Positions 26,429 to 35,668 of a stretch of DNA of 64,000 nt are shown in pieces. Position 1 is the stretch's first letter. Each line of letters begins with the position of its first letter. The stretch comes from Bacteroidales bacterium (lineage in GTDB: Bacteria; Bacteroidota; Bacteroidia; Bacteroidales; WCHB1-69), in NCBI GenBank assembly GCA_024686335.1, contig JAILCI010000060.1, positions 16,442 to 80,441 on the forward strand, in the 5' to 3' direction. The position numbers and the translations under genes were made by a program. The notes under the pieces are model-generated. The model searched no databases and was not told the DNA's origin. It saw only the letters and a program-made list of their open reading frames with translations.

Positions 26429-28918
26429 TTATTTCATGAATCCTTGGGAGCTACGTCGATTGTTTTCTCTCTCCCACTCCGCCAAAACAATGCGGAGTTC
26501 CCAATACTCAAAGTCATCACCCAAAACATTACGGGCTTCAGTTAGGGATGTATCATCCACCTCGGTGAAATACTCCTTGATAAGATTGCATTTCTCACGA
26601 TCAACAAACTTAGTGGCCGGATAGTCGCCATTCGCCACAAAGCGGGCAAAATGTCCATATATCGTAGATGTTGCCAGATGTCTTTCGGCAGCGATCTCCT
26701 CCGCGTTCATCCCTGATTCATACATGTCCTGCGTAATCTTAAATGTATCACCACCTCTTTTCTTGACAGGCTTCGGCGCAGGTTCTGGTTCGGAATCATC
26801 ATAAACTGTATCGGAACCTACATATTTGCGGACAATAGCAAGCAATTCCTCTCCGAAGGCGCTCATTCGTTTCGGGCCCATACCTTCCACCTTTCGAAGC
26901 TCCGTTTTTGTCAAAGGTTTGGCCTCCGCAATAGCTTTCAAAGTCTTATTAGGTATGACAGCATAGAGTTCAACATCGGCCTCTTCGGCTGTCTCATCAC
27001 GCCAAGCACGCAAAATACCATATAGGTCTTTCCGGCTGGAATAATCCCGCAACTTATTGGGACGATTCTGCTTTTCAACATCCAACAGTTTGGAAGCCTT
27101 AATCTTATAATACTCACTCAAAGGTAAACCTTTTTCAAAACCTTCAAGACAACCGACCTTCACAGTCACGGTCTCCTGCAATTGGTTAAGATAGTCTTTC
27201 AACAAATCATTAACTGCTTTATTATCAGTCTTGAAAGTCAGTTTTATGATAGCATCAAAATGTTGGGAAATATGTTCACGAAAATAGACGGCTGCCTTCT
27301 TCATGCGCTCCTGCAACAATGGATTTTCATCATAAAAAGCCTGGGCATGGAGCTGGCGGATTTGGGTTCCGAACTTCATTGCCACATCAGTTACTTCCTG
27401 ACGAACCAAGTCATATCGTTTAGATATCTCTTGAATTGTGGGAGCATCAAACAGAGGAATGTTAGCGTGGACAATTTGGATAATTCGTCCGATATTTCTA
27501 AAAATCTCCAGAAAATCAACCGCTTCCAAGAGAGTCTCCAACTCAAATGCTTGACGGAGTGTCTCCACTTTCTCCTTTGAAGGCTCTTTCCCTGGCATTT
27601 GACTAAGGAAAGTATTCACCATATAGTCGCTGACCAGCGTATCTGCAGATAGACGAGTTTTGAGGACCAGTCCTTCCAGAGAAGTACAACGACTGAGGGC
27701 CACATAGACCTGACCGTGAGCGAAAGCCTGATGTGCATCGACAATAAGTTTATCGAAAGTAAGGCCTTGACTCTTATGGATAGTAACGGCCCATGCCAAA
27801 CGAAGCGGAATCTGGGTGAATTGTCCGATCTCCTTTTCCTCTATCTTCTGCGTCTCTTCATTCAACGTATACTCGAAATTCGGCCAGGTAATCATAGGCA
27901 CACTGATACGTTCATTACCGCAGGTTACTTCAACAGTCTTATTATCCTCGTCGTAATCGGTAATTTTTCCAATCTTCCCATTGTAATAGGCTTTTTCCGG
28001 GCTCGGATCATTCTTGATAAACATCACCTGCGCACCAATTTTCAGTTCAAGTTCCTCTTTTGTTGGATAAACTGCTGATGGAAATATGCCAGTCACCTCC
28101 GCAGTGAAAGTAAAAGGGCGTTTCTTAATGGCAGCAAGATGACTTTCATTAATTTCGTCTGCCTGAGCGTTATGGGTTGTCAAAGTGATATAGCCGTCTG
28201 TATCTTTGAAATCCGGATCATATCGGGAGTTAAGCAAACGGATGGTCTCGGCATCCATCTGGTTATCGCGTACTTTATTGAGCAGGGTTATGAAATCGCT
28301 GTCATGCTGTCGGTAGATGTGGTCCAGTTCTACGCACAGATAGTCAGTTTGCTGAAGCACCCGACTGCCGAAGAAATAGACAGTCCTGTAATAAGGAGAA
28401 AGCACCTCCCACTCCTCTGGTTTGGCAACAGGAGCAAGCTGGTGCACATCCCCAATCATGAGGACTTGCACACCACCGAAGGGTTTGGCATTACGGCGGG
28501 CGCGACGCAGGACAGCGTCAATGGCATCCAACACATCAGCGCGCACCATGCTGATCTCATCTATAATGAGCAGATCCAGAGTCCGCATAATCTTGAGTTT
28601 CTCCCGACGCAGTTTCTGAAACTGCATCTTCGAACCGCCCGCATCCTCAGGTAACTGAGGACCAAGAGGCAATTGAAAGAAAGAGTGGATAGTTTGTCCA
28701 CCTGCGTTAATAGCCGCCACACCTGTCGGTGCTACCACCACCATACGTTTGTAAGTCTTGGCAGGAAGACTCTTCAAGAAAGTAGTCTTACCGGTGCCGG
28801 CACGGCCTGTAAGGAAGATGTGTGCGCTAGTATGCAACACCAGTTCCTCTACAAATTGTAGTTTTTGGTTGATAAAAGTCGTGGAAGTCTCTGTAGTAGT
28901 TGAAGTTGTCATATTCAT
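26429..28918 (-). CDS. Pif1/RecD-like helicase with HRDC and C-terminal HTH domains
   Basis: 829-residue superfamily 1B DNA helicase. Walker A is TGRAGTGKTTF, Walker B is LLIIDEISM, and motif VI is HGQVYVALSRC; VTIHKSQGLTFD matches motif V. A probable HRDC domain (ELRKVEGMGPKRMSAFG) lies near residues 660-740 and a RecQ-C-like helix-turn-helix (ITQDMYESGMNAEEIAAERH) near 755-829. This combination is widespread in Bacteroidetes; the roles suggested for relatives are G-quadruplex unwinding, replication or repair. I chose ATG 28918 (28912 is an alternative), because the ORF extends upstream past the -7 element at 28942 into sequence that would not be transcribed. Confidence 0.88.
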   Translation of the reverse strand: MNMTTSTTTETSTTFINQKLQFVEELVLHTSAHIFLTGRAGTGKTTFLKSLPAKTYKRMVVVAPTGVAAINAGGQTIHSFFQLPLGPQLPEDAGGSKMQFQKLRREKLKIMRTLDLLIIDEISMVRADVLDAIDAVLRRARRNAKPFGGVQVLMIGDVHQLAPVAKPEEWEVLSPYYRTVYFFGSRVLQQTDYLCVELDHIYRQHDSDFITLLNKVRDNQMDAETIRLLNSRYDPDFKDTDGYITLTTHNAQADEINESHLAAIKKRPFTFTAEVTGIFPSAVYPTKEELELKIGAQVMFIKNDPSPEKAYYNGKIGKITDYDEDNKTVEVTCGNERISVPMITWPNFEYTLNEETQKIEEKEIGQFTQIPLRLAWAVTIHKSQGLTFDKLIVDAHQAFAHGQVYVALSRCTSLEGLVLKTRLSADTLVSDYMVNTFLSQMPGKEPSKEKVETLRQAFELETLLEAVDFLEIFRNIGRIIQIVHANIPLFDAPTIQEISKRYDLVRQEVTDVAMKFGTQIRQLHAQAFYDENPLLQERMKKAAVYFREHISQHFDAIIKLTFKTDNKAVNDLLKDYLNQLQETVTVKVGCLEGFEKGLPLSEYYKIKASKLLDVEKQNRPNKLRDYSSRKDLYGILRAWRDETAEEADVELYAVIPNKTLKAIAEAKPLTKTELRKVEGMGPKRMSAFGEELLAIVRKYVGSDTVYDDSEPEPAPKPVKKRGGDTFKITQDMYESGMNAEEIAAERHLATSTIYGHFARFVANGDYPATKFVDREKCNLIKEYFTEVDDTSLTEARNVLGDDFEYWELRIVLAEWERENNRRSSQGFMK

Positions 28919-28941
28919 TTGTTTTTTATGATTAAGGATTG

Positions 28942-28949
28942 CAAAGATA
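28942..28949 (-). promoter_or_regulatory. -7 element for helicase gene
   Basis: TATCTTTG on the minus strand, exact TAnnTTTG match, 24 bp upstream of the chosen ATG. Confidence 0.65.
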
Positions 28950-28988
28950 CAGAAAAAAAATATATAAATCGCATTAAAAAATGTGGAC

Positions 28989-29033
28989 TTGCGCGCAACG
29001 GCGTAAACGGCGTATGCGATACGCCGATACGCC
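28989..29033. promoter_or_regulatory. Nested palindromes between helicase and porin genes
   Basis: A 10-bp palindrome TTGCGCGCAA (28989-28998) is followed by GGCGTA, AAC, then a perfect 7-bp inverted repeat GGCGTAT-GCG-ATACGCC (29009-29025), GA and TACGCC. The outer GGCGTA (29000-29005) and TACGCC (29028-29033) also pair. It has no T-run and lies between two divergent promoters, so an operator is more likely than a terminator. Confidence 0.5.
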
Positions 29034-29112
29034 GCAACAAACTCATCATTTATTATTACATGCGTAGATCTAATCATCATTTTTGGGTACTATTAAATAC
29101 TGGGGTCAATAG

Positions 29113-29120
29113 TATTTTTG
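29113..29120 (+). promoter_or_regulatory. -7 element for porin-imelysin-di-heme operon
   Basis: TATTTTTG, exact motif, 19 bp before the ATG at 29140, so the leader should be about 13 nt. Confidence 0.7.
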
Positions 29121-29139
29121 CACGTTAAAAATCATTTGT

Positions 29140-30486
29140 ATGAAAAGACTTTTGCCCTCTTTATTAATACTTTTATCACTCATCACAGTACAAACGCTTA
29201 CCGCTCAAGTTTCCTCAACACAGAAGGACACCACTGAGACGAGCAATGACAGCACTAGAACACGCAGTCGAATCACCGTAGGAGGTTATGGTGAGGCTGT
29301 CTACAAATACAATTTCTTCAGTGATAACATGTTCCGTTACTCTCATGCAGCGAACTATACTGATTCAAAGGGTCACGGACGTGTAGACCTACCGCATGCT
29401 GTCTTCATGTTCGGATATGATTTCGGCCATGGGTGGACATTCAACACCGAGGTGGAATTTGAACACGGAGGCACAGAAGCTGCTGTTGAGATTGAAGCTG
29501 AGGAGACTGGCGAATTCGAACAAGAGGTTGAGCGTGGCGGCGAGGTTGCCCTGGAGCAGTTCTGGTTGCAGAAAGCTTTCCTCAACTCCAAGCTGAATAT
29601 CCGTGTCGGTCATATCGTTGTCCCCGTTGGCGGCACAAACAACGCCCACCTGCCAAATGAATATTTTGGCGTATATCGTCCTGAGGGTGAGAACACTATC
29701 ATCCCGTGTACATGGCATGAAACCGGTATCGAGTTGTGGGGCCGCGTAAAAGGCTGGCGCTACGATTTCATGGTAATCCCTGGTCTCAACTCCTCCATGT
29801 TCAACGCCTCCGGTTGGGTTCATAACGGTTCCGCCTCCCCATTCGAGTTCAAAGTAGCCAACAAGCTGGCATTCGCCGCACGTGTAGACAACTACAGTGT
29901 TCGCGGTCTGCACATCGGCATCAGCGGCTATGTAGGCAACTCTTTCCGCAATGATATCATTACCGATGAGAACTCAACACGTTACGATATGGTCAAGGGT
30001 ACAACCGTTATCGGTGGTCTTGACTTCAGCTATACCAACGGAGGTTTTATCATGCGTGGTAGCGGTCTCTATGGCCACCTTACCGACGCTTCTCTCATCT
30101 CCTCCTACAACGCCACCCTGTCAAACAGTTCCCAATCGCCCTACCCTCACACTTTGGTAGGCAGTTCCGCATGGTCTGCAGGCGGCGAAATAGGCTATGA
30201 CATCTTCCATCCGATTAAAAACAAGAGCGTTATCAAAAACAGTAACTTCTACCTGTTTGCACGTTACGAATACTACGACTCCTACATCCCAGCACCGGAG
30301 CTTACCGACTATCAATGGTCGAGTCGCCATTGCATCAGCGGTGGTATCAACTTCCGACCCATCCCCGAGATTATCATCAAGGCTGAGGCTGGCATCAGAC
30401 TACTGAAAGAGCAATACAACAACGAGCCATGGGTTGCCGTAGGTATTATGTGGGCTGGTTTCTTCAAACACGATTTCAAACGATAA
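29140..30486 (+). CDS. Outer-membrane beta-barrel (porin-like)
   Basis: 448 residues with a signal peptide (MKRLLPSLLILLSLITVQTL...AQ) and an alternating hydrophobic, Tyr/Trp/Gly-rich pattern to the end, typical of an outer-membrane barrel related to phosphate-selective or OprP-type porins. An acidic, Glu-rich loop (about 115-140, EIEAEETGEFEQEVE) could bind cations. It heads a group with an imelysin and a di-heme oxidoreductase (spacings 33 and 12 bp), which suggests a channel for iron or another metal. The substrate is inference; a barrel is likely, a specific porin family less so. Confidence 0.75.
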   Translation: MKRLLPSLLILLSLITVQTLTAQVSSTQKDTTETSNDSTRTRSRITVGGYGEAVYKYNFFSDNMFRYSHAANYTDSKGHGRVDLPHAVFMFGYDFGHGWTFNTEVEFEHGGTEAAVEIEAEETGEFEQEVERGGEVALEQFWLQKAFLNSKLNIRVGHIVVPVGGTNNAHLPNEYFGVYRPEGENTIIPCTWHETGIELWGRVKGWRYDFMVIPGLNSSMFNASGWVHNGSASPFEFKVANKLAFAARVDNYSVRGLHIGISGYVGNSFRNDIITDENSTRYDMVKGTTVIGGLDFSYTNGGFIMRGSGLYGHLTDASLISSYNATLSNSSQSPYPHTLVGSSAWSAGGEIGYDIFHPIKNKSVIKNSNFYLFARYEYYDSYIPAPELTDYQWSSRHCISGGINFRPIPEIIIKAEAGIRLLKEQYNNEPWVAVGIMWAGFFKHDFKR

Positions 30487-30519
30487 AAACTATATAATAC
30501 ACTCATAATTCATAAAAAG

Positions 30520-31668
30520 ATGAAAAATAACTTCAAACTAGCTATCGTAGCCATTATGGCTTTAGCAGGGGTCATGACCTCCTGCGAGCACGGCGGCAAC
30601 TACCTTACTGACGAAAAACAGGCCGCCATTCTGGAACAATATGTGGACCACACCATTGCTCCGACATACAGCAACCTTGCCAACTACACCGAACAGTTGG
30701 TGACAGATCTGCAGACATTCCGCAGCACTCACTCCCAGGCCGATTTGAATGCAGCTTGCAACACATTCCTCACCGCTCGTGCATGGTGGGAGAAGAGTGA
30801 AGCATTCCTCTTCGGTGCCGCTTCCGACTTCGGTATCGACCCGCATATCGACTCCTGGCCTCTGGATGTCGACGCATTCAACACCATGATGAGCAACACC
30901 GCTCAAATTCAGGCTATGGATGCTGAGGATGGTGATGTTTATGCTGGCGAGAAGCTGGGCAACTCTCTGCTTGGTTTCCACGGCATTGAATACATCCTCT
31001 TCAGTGATGGCGATGTCAAAAATGCCAGCGAGATCACCGACCTGCAGATGATCTATGCTATCGCAGTTGCCGGCGACCTCCGCAACCGTTGCTTCCAACT
31101 GGAAGTCAGCTGGATTGGCGACGCCGCTCCCGCTTCCCACATAGCAAAAGTTGAAGAACTCGAGCTGAACAGCACCGTCAACGGTGGCAGCTACAGCTAT
31201 GGCGAGAACCTGAAGAAATCCGGCAACCCTGGAAGTACCTACATCAGCACTGTTAGCGGTCTCATGGCCATCGTAGACGGTTGCAAGACCATCGCTGACG
31301 AGGTAGGTACCTCCAAAATCGGCAAACCGTACAATGGTGAGGATCCTAACTATATCGAATCTCCCTACAGCCAACGTTCTATCGAAGACTTTACCAATAA
31401 CATCGTTAGCATCGAGAATGCATACTATGGTGGTATCGAGGGTTCACAAGATGAAAGCAACTCTTTGCATGGATATATGAAAAAAATCGATTCTGATTTA
31501 GATGCTCGCGTAATTGAAGCAATCAACAATGCCAAAGCTAAGATTCAGGCTATGCCAGCTCCATTCGTAGACAACTACACCAATCCCGCCAATGGTGAAG
31601 CTATTGAAGCTTGCCAAGCTTTGGATGAGATTCTTTCTGAGGTTAACAACACCCTGAGAAAAAACTAA
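30520..31668 (+). CDS. Imelysin-family lipoprotein
   Basis: 382-residue lipoprotein (lipobox GVMTSC, so anchored through Cys22) of the imelysin/M75 family. The family motif GxHxxE appears as GFHGIEYILF near residue 155, and ARAWWEKSEAFLFG matches the first conserved block. Known imelysins are periplasmic or surface proteins linked to iron uptake; the name-giving peptidase activity is doubtful for most of them. Position between a porin-like barrel and a di-heme oxidoreductase is the classic neighbourhood. The C-terminal helix pair carries several Asp/Glu and an EACQALDEIL segment. Confidence 0.85.
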   Translation: MKNNFKLAIVAIMALAGVMTSCEHGGNYLTDEKQAAILEQYVDHTIAPTYSNLANYTEQLVTDLQTFRSTHSQADLNAACNTFLTARAWWEKSEAFLFGAASDFGIDPHIDSWPLDVDAFNTMMSNTAQIQAMDAEDGDVYAGEKLGNSLLGFHGIEYILFSDGDVKNASEITDLQMIYAIAVAGDLRNRCFQLEVSWIGDAAPASHIAKVEELELNSTVNGGSYSYGENLKKSGNPGSTYISTVSGLMAIVDGCKTIADEVGTSKIGKPYNGEDPNYIESPYSQRSIEDFTNNIVSIENAYYGGIEGSQDESNSLHGYMKKIDSDLDARVIEAINNAKAKIQAMPAPFVDNYTNPANGEAIEACQALDEILSEVNNTLRKN

Positions 31669-31680
31669 AACAACCTATAT

Positions 31681-33249
31681 ATGAATAAACTCACATCTTT
31701 AACCTTAATTGTACTTCTTGCAACTGCTGGTATATTTATGAGCAGTTGTAAACCAGAGCCACAAGAAGAGCTCTCGTGGCTCGAAGAGGAAACCTATGCC
31801 GGTGGTCAGTTAGGCACCACCTTCAACAGTTCCTCTTCCGCTTATGAGGATCCTGCCCCAGCCGTCAACGACATCGCTGCATTCAAGTATGGCGAGTACC
31901 TCTTTGAGCGCAACTTCACCCAAAGCACCGAGCCTTTTGCGGGTTTGGGACCGCTCTACATCCGCAGCTCTTGTGTCTCCTGCCACCCTGGCTACGGTCA
32001 CGGCAAACGCATGGACCGCTATGCTGCTAACGACTGGGGCAACGGCTATCTGCTCGTTGTCACTGATCAGAACGACAACTACATCTCTTCCTTGACGGGC
32101 ATGCCGCAGACCAAGGCAACTCCGCCATTTAAGGCGCCCATTGATGAATCTCAGATCCAAATCAACTGGCTGAACTACACCGATGAGTGGGGCAACACCT
32201 TCCCTGACGGGGAGACCTACAGCCTCATCTATCCGGAAGTCTACATTCCCGCCTCTGCTTACTACGTGCCTTTGATTTCCAACGGCGTGGAGATTCCTTA
32301 TGGTAGCGAGATCGTCCGTCTGGAGTCTACCATCGGCATCTATGGTACCGGTTTGTTGGACGCTATCCCCGACGACTCATTGAAGGCTCAGTACCTGAAA
32401 GAGTATATGGCAGGAGCCAACCTCAACCCGGCTATGTGGGCAGGCACCGACTGGGCTCCCACCGGACTGTACGGTAACACCGGCCATCCGAAACGCTTCA
32501 CGTACGCATGTTCTCGCGGACCTCTGCAAGACGGTCCTGGCGCCAACGCCATCTGGAACATCACCAACGTGACCCGTAGCGACCGCCGCAAGCACTACAT
32601 GACGGAGACCTACGCACGTGTCGCCTCTCTTGACCCGGAAGTGCAGGCTGAGTTCTACAACTACTATCCTGAATTCAACGAGACCGGCAACCCGGAGACT
32701 GACATCTACAACTACTTGATGAGCACCAACTTGCCTGTAGAGATGAGCAACGACGACTACGTCAACCTGATGATCTGGCACCGTGGTTTGGCTGTCCCTG
32801 CCGCCCGTAACCTGAGCGATACCACCATTCAACGTGGCCGCAAGCTGTTCCGCGAGATCGGCTGTGCCACTTGTCACCGTCCCAGCTGGACCACTGGTCC
32901 CGACCGTTTCACCGATCCTAACGGCTTCTTCACCACGGGTGACCAGCGTCTGCCGCGCTACCCGAACCAGAAGATATGGCCTTACACCGATATGGTGCAA
33001 CACCGTCTCTGCATGAAGAATGACATCCGTACCGGCTGGTGCCGTACAACCCCGCTTTGGGGCCGCGGTCTCTCCGCCATCTGTACTGGTGCCAGCGACC
33101 GCCTGCACGACTGCCGCGCACGTAATGTCATGGAAGCCATCATGTGGCACGGAAGCGCCCAGAGCGACGCCCGCTGGACTATTGAAAAATTCCGCAACCT
33201 TAGCAAATCTGACAGAGATGCTATTATAAAATTCATTGACGCAATTTAA
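31681..33249 (+). CDS. Di-heme oxidoreductase (DHOR/DUF1111-like) lipoprotein
   Basis: 522-residue lipoprotein (lipobox GIFMSSC) with two covalent heme sites, SCVSCHPGYGH (about residue 97) and GCATCHRP (about 395). The rest matches the family often called putative thiol oxidoreductase: GIYGTGLLDAIPD, RKLFREIGC, TTPLWGRG and HDCRARN. Members are linked to iron import, perhaps as redox partners for imelysin. Odd feature: the C-terminal segment (bases 33001-33125) has four extra Cys (RLCMK, GWCRT, AICTG, HDCRA), and the last replaces the usual Gly of HDGRAR. Heme attachment would be done by the cytochrome c synthase encoded just downstream. Confidence 0.88.
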   Translation: MNKLTSLTLIVLLATAGIFMSSCKPEPQEELSWLEEETYAGGQLGTTFNSSSSAYEDPAPAVNDIAAFKYGEYLFERNFTQSTEPFAGLGPLYIRSSCVSCHPGYGHGKRMDRYAANDWGNGYLLVVTDQNDNYISSLTGMPQTKATPPFKAPIDESQIQINWLNYTDEWGNTFPDGETYSLIYPEVYIPASAYYVPLISNGVEIPYGSEIVRLESTIGIYGTGLLDAIPDDSLKAQYLKEYMAGANLNPAMWAGTDWAPTGLYGNTGHPKRFTYACSRGPLQDGPGANAIWNITNVTRSDRRKHYMTETYARVASLDPEVQAEFYNYYPEFNETGNPETDIYNYLMSTNLPVEMSNDDYVNLMIWHRGLAVPAARNLSDTTIQRGRKLFREIGCATCHRPSWTTGPDRFTDPNGFFTTGDQRLPRYPNQKIWPYTDMVQHRLCMKNDIRTGWCRTTPLWGRGLSAICTGASDRLHDCRARNVMEAIMWHGSAQSDARWTIEKFRNLSKSDRDAIIKFIDAI

Positions 33250-33255
33250 TTGGTT

Positions 33256-33291
33256 TGTAGAGACGCAATGCATTGCGTCTCTACATTTTTT
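33256..33291 (+). terminator. Perfect 30-bp palindrome with T-run
   Basis: TGTAGAGACGCAATG followed by its exact complement (33256-33285), then a T run; the palindrome begins 7 bp after the stop of the di-heme gene. Works as a terminator by structure. The core GTAGAGACGCAA...TTGCGTCTCTAC recurs in many bacterial genomes from memory, so this may also be a dispersed repeat. Confidence 0.8.
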
Positions 33292-33313
33292 ATTCACTTC
33301 CCAACATTATTAA

Positions 33314-33321
33314 TATTTTTG
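33314..33321 (+). promoter_or_regulatory. -7 element for ccsBA
   Basis: TATTTTTG, exact motif, 30 bp before ATG 33352. It rules out use of the upstream in-frame codons from 33250. Confidence 0.68.
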
Positions 33322-33351
33322 CAACCTATATCTCCAATCACTAAAAAAAAT

Positions 33352-35574
33352 ATGAAAAACATCCGACACCTTCTCTCCATTGTGATGATTACCTTAATTG
33401 TGGCTATGGCCGCAGGCACCGTAGTAGAAAAATTCCGTGGTTCTGAATTTGCCCTGAGTCATGTCTATGGCAGCTGGTGGTTTGTCACCCTCTGGGCACT
33501 CGTCGCCCTTGGATTGATAATCATGATGATTCAGCGGAAATCTTGGAAAAAGCCCGTAGTATGCGCTTTACACTCCTCTATTCTGTTGATCCTGCTCGGT
33601 GCGTTGCTGACCATGCTCACCGGTGATCACGGGGAGATAACGCTGAAACCGGGTGTGCCGAATCATCAATACTCTATCGAGAAACATGGAGATAGTCGCA
33701 CGGGAGAACTGCCTTTCTCTTTGACCCTCGACCGTTTTGAGATAGAGACCTATCCGGGCTCTCACTCACCGATGGACTATGTAAGCTATTTACAGATCAA
33801 CGACAAAGGAAACAATACAGACGCCAAGATATCCATGAACCATATCTTGAAATATCGTCACTACCGCTTCTATCAGAGCGATTATGACGAAGAGGGCAAC
33901 TCGGTACTCGCGGTGGCTCACGATCCCTGGGGTGTCGGCGTAACCTACGCAGGCTATATCCTACTCTTTATTGCTATCATAGGCATGATTTTCGACAAGA
34001 AAGGACCTTTCCGCACACTTTTGAAGCAGGCCGCAAGCAAGGCAGCTATCATACTCGCTTTCTTGTCTCTTGGAACCATACTACCCGCCGTGGCTGGCAA
34101 ACCCGATGTTCTGCCACGCGAAAGCGCCGACAAGATGGGACAGATGTACGTCATGTACAAAGGACGTGTGTGTCCGCTCCAGACGTTAGCTAAAGACTTT
34201 ACCACCAAACTCTATGGAAGCGCTCACTATCGCGGCTATACGCCCGAGCAGGTCCTCAGCGGGTGGCTGTTCTACAGCGAACAATGGAAAAACGAACCCA
34301 TGATCAAAATAAAAGGCTCCGAAGCACGCGAAAAACTCGGCATCGACGGCAAATACGCCCGACTGACCGACTTTAGCGACATCTATGGGGAAAACAAACT
34401 CGATGCGACAATCAAATCACTGCCCATGGGTGATCCCAGACGAAAAAGCTTCAACGCCGCAAACGAGAAATACCAACTCATCAACATGCTGTACAACGGC
34501 CAACTGATGAGGATGTTTCCGCATGCCGACTCCCTGAAAGAGATTACCTGGTATGCGCAAAACGACGAACTGCCGCTGAATATCACGGATGAGGAGTATC
34601 TCTTTATCCGCAAGCAATTGAGTCTATGTCAAGAATATGTAGTAAAGAGAGACTTCGAATCATTGAACAAAGTACTCGACAAGACCAAAATCTATCAAGA
34701 AAAATACTCCCTCGGGCAAGTGGAACCGAAGGCCCAGTATAATGCCGAAAGACTTTATAATCGACTGACGGCTGGTCGCTGGTTGGCCATGGTCAACATC
34801 ACCTTAGGTCTAATCTGTTTCGCGGCTGCTCTGATCTGCATCGGAAAAGGTCGCAAACTATACAAACCCATCCGCATAGGAGCCACCCTATGGATGGTGC
34901 TGCTGTGTGCATTCTTGGCAACACTGTTTATCTTACGCTGGATTGTGGGCGGGCATGTGCCGATGGCAGGCAGCTTCGACTCCATGAATCTGCTGGCTCT
35001 CAGTGTAGGCATTATCACACTATGCATGAGAAACAAATATGAGATGGCACTGCCTGCAGGTCTACTGATAACCGGCTTCGTTCTGCTAGTCCAGATGATG
35101 GGCGGGGCCAATCCACCTGTCACACACCTGATGCCCGTACTCACTTCACCGTTGCTAAGTCTGCACGTCACTGTCATCATGATAGCCTACGCATTGCTGT
35201 TCTTCATCATGCTGAACGGCATCAGCGCCGTGTTTGTACGACTGACCAATGCTGACAACACCTCATACATTGAACGCCTGCAACAGATCAGCATGGTAAT
35301 GCTCTATCCTGCTGTCGCTTTGCTGGCAGCCGGCATCTTTGTCGGCGCCGTGTGGGCCAACATATCATGGGGCGACTACTGGTCATGGGATCCCAAAGAG
35401 GTATGGGCACTCATCACACTCCTTGTGTATGCCATGCCACTCCACAAATCAGTATGGACCTCATTTAACAAGCCGATGTTCTTCCACATCTACAGCATTC
35501 TAGCTTTCCTGAGCGTCATCATCACCTATTTTGGGGTCAACATCATCCTGGGAGGCATGCACAGCTACGCGTAG
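33352..35574 (+). CDS. ccsBA: Fused cytochrome c synthase (CcsB/ResB + CcsA), system II
   Basis: 740-residue inner-membrane protein that exports heme and attaches it to CXXCH motifs of apocytochromes in the periplasm. The N-terminal third resembles ResB/CcsB, with membrane segments at about 7-25 and 35-60 and a periplasmic domain. The C-terminal third is CcsA-like with a tryptophan-rich WWD-type motif WGDYWSWDPKEVWAL and conserved His residues in LHVTVIMIAY and MPLHKSVW. The fusion is known in Bacteroides and epsilonproteobacteria. Its position after the di-heme oxidoreductase gives an obvious client. It has its own promoter. Confidence 0.9.
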   Translation: MKNIRHLLSIVMITLIVAMAAGTVVEKFRGSEFALSHVYGSWWFVTLWALVALGLIIMMIQRKSWKKPVVCALHSSILLILLGALLTMLTGDHGEITLKPGVPNHQYSIEKHGDSRTGELPFSLTLDRFEIETYPGSHSPMDYVSYLQINDKGNNTDAKISMNHILKYRHYRFYQSDYDEEGNSVLAVAHDPWGVGVTYAGYILLFIAIIGMIFDKKGPFRTLLKQAASKAAIILAFLSLGTILPAVAGKPDVLPRESADKMGQMYVMYKGRVCPLQTLAKDFTTKLYGSAHYRGYTPEQVLSGWLFYSEQWKNEPMIKIKGSEAREKLGIDGKYARLTDFSDIYGENKLDATIKSLPMGDPRRKSFNAANEKYQLINMLYNGQLMRMFPHADSLKEITWYAQNDELPLNITDEEYLFIRKQLSLCQEYVVKRDFESLNKVLDKTKIYQEKYSLGQVEPKAQYNAERLYNRLTAGRWLAMVNITLGLICFAAALICIGKGRKLYKPIRIGATLWMVLLCAFLATLFILRWIVGGHVPMAGSFDSMNLLALSVGIITLCMRNKYEMALPAGLLITGFVLLVQMMGGANPPVTHLMPVLTSPLLSLHVTVIMIAYALLFFIMLNGISAVFVRLTNADNTSYIERLQQISMVMLYPAVALLAAGIFVGAVWANISWGDYWSWDPKEVWALITLLVYAMPLHKSVWTSFNKPMFFHIYSILAFLSVIITYFGVNIILGGMHSYA

Positions 35575-35635
35575 AGCCCCTTCAAATCAGTTCGTGTTAG
35601 CAGTAGGCGGATATGACAATGTAAATGTTTTTTTC

Positions 35636-35643
35636 TATCTTTG
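35636..35643 (+). promoter_or_regulatory. -7 element
   Basis: TATCTTTG, exact motif, 25 bp before the ATG at 35669. Confidence 0.65.
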
Positions 35644-35668
35644 CCTCGAGAATATAAAACACCGTAAA

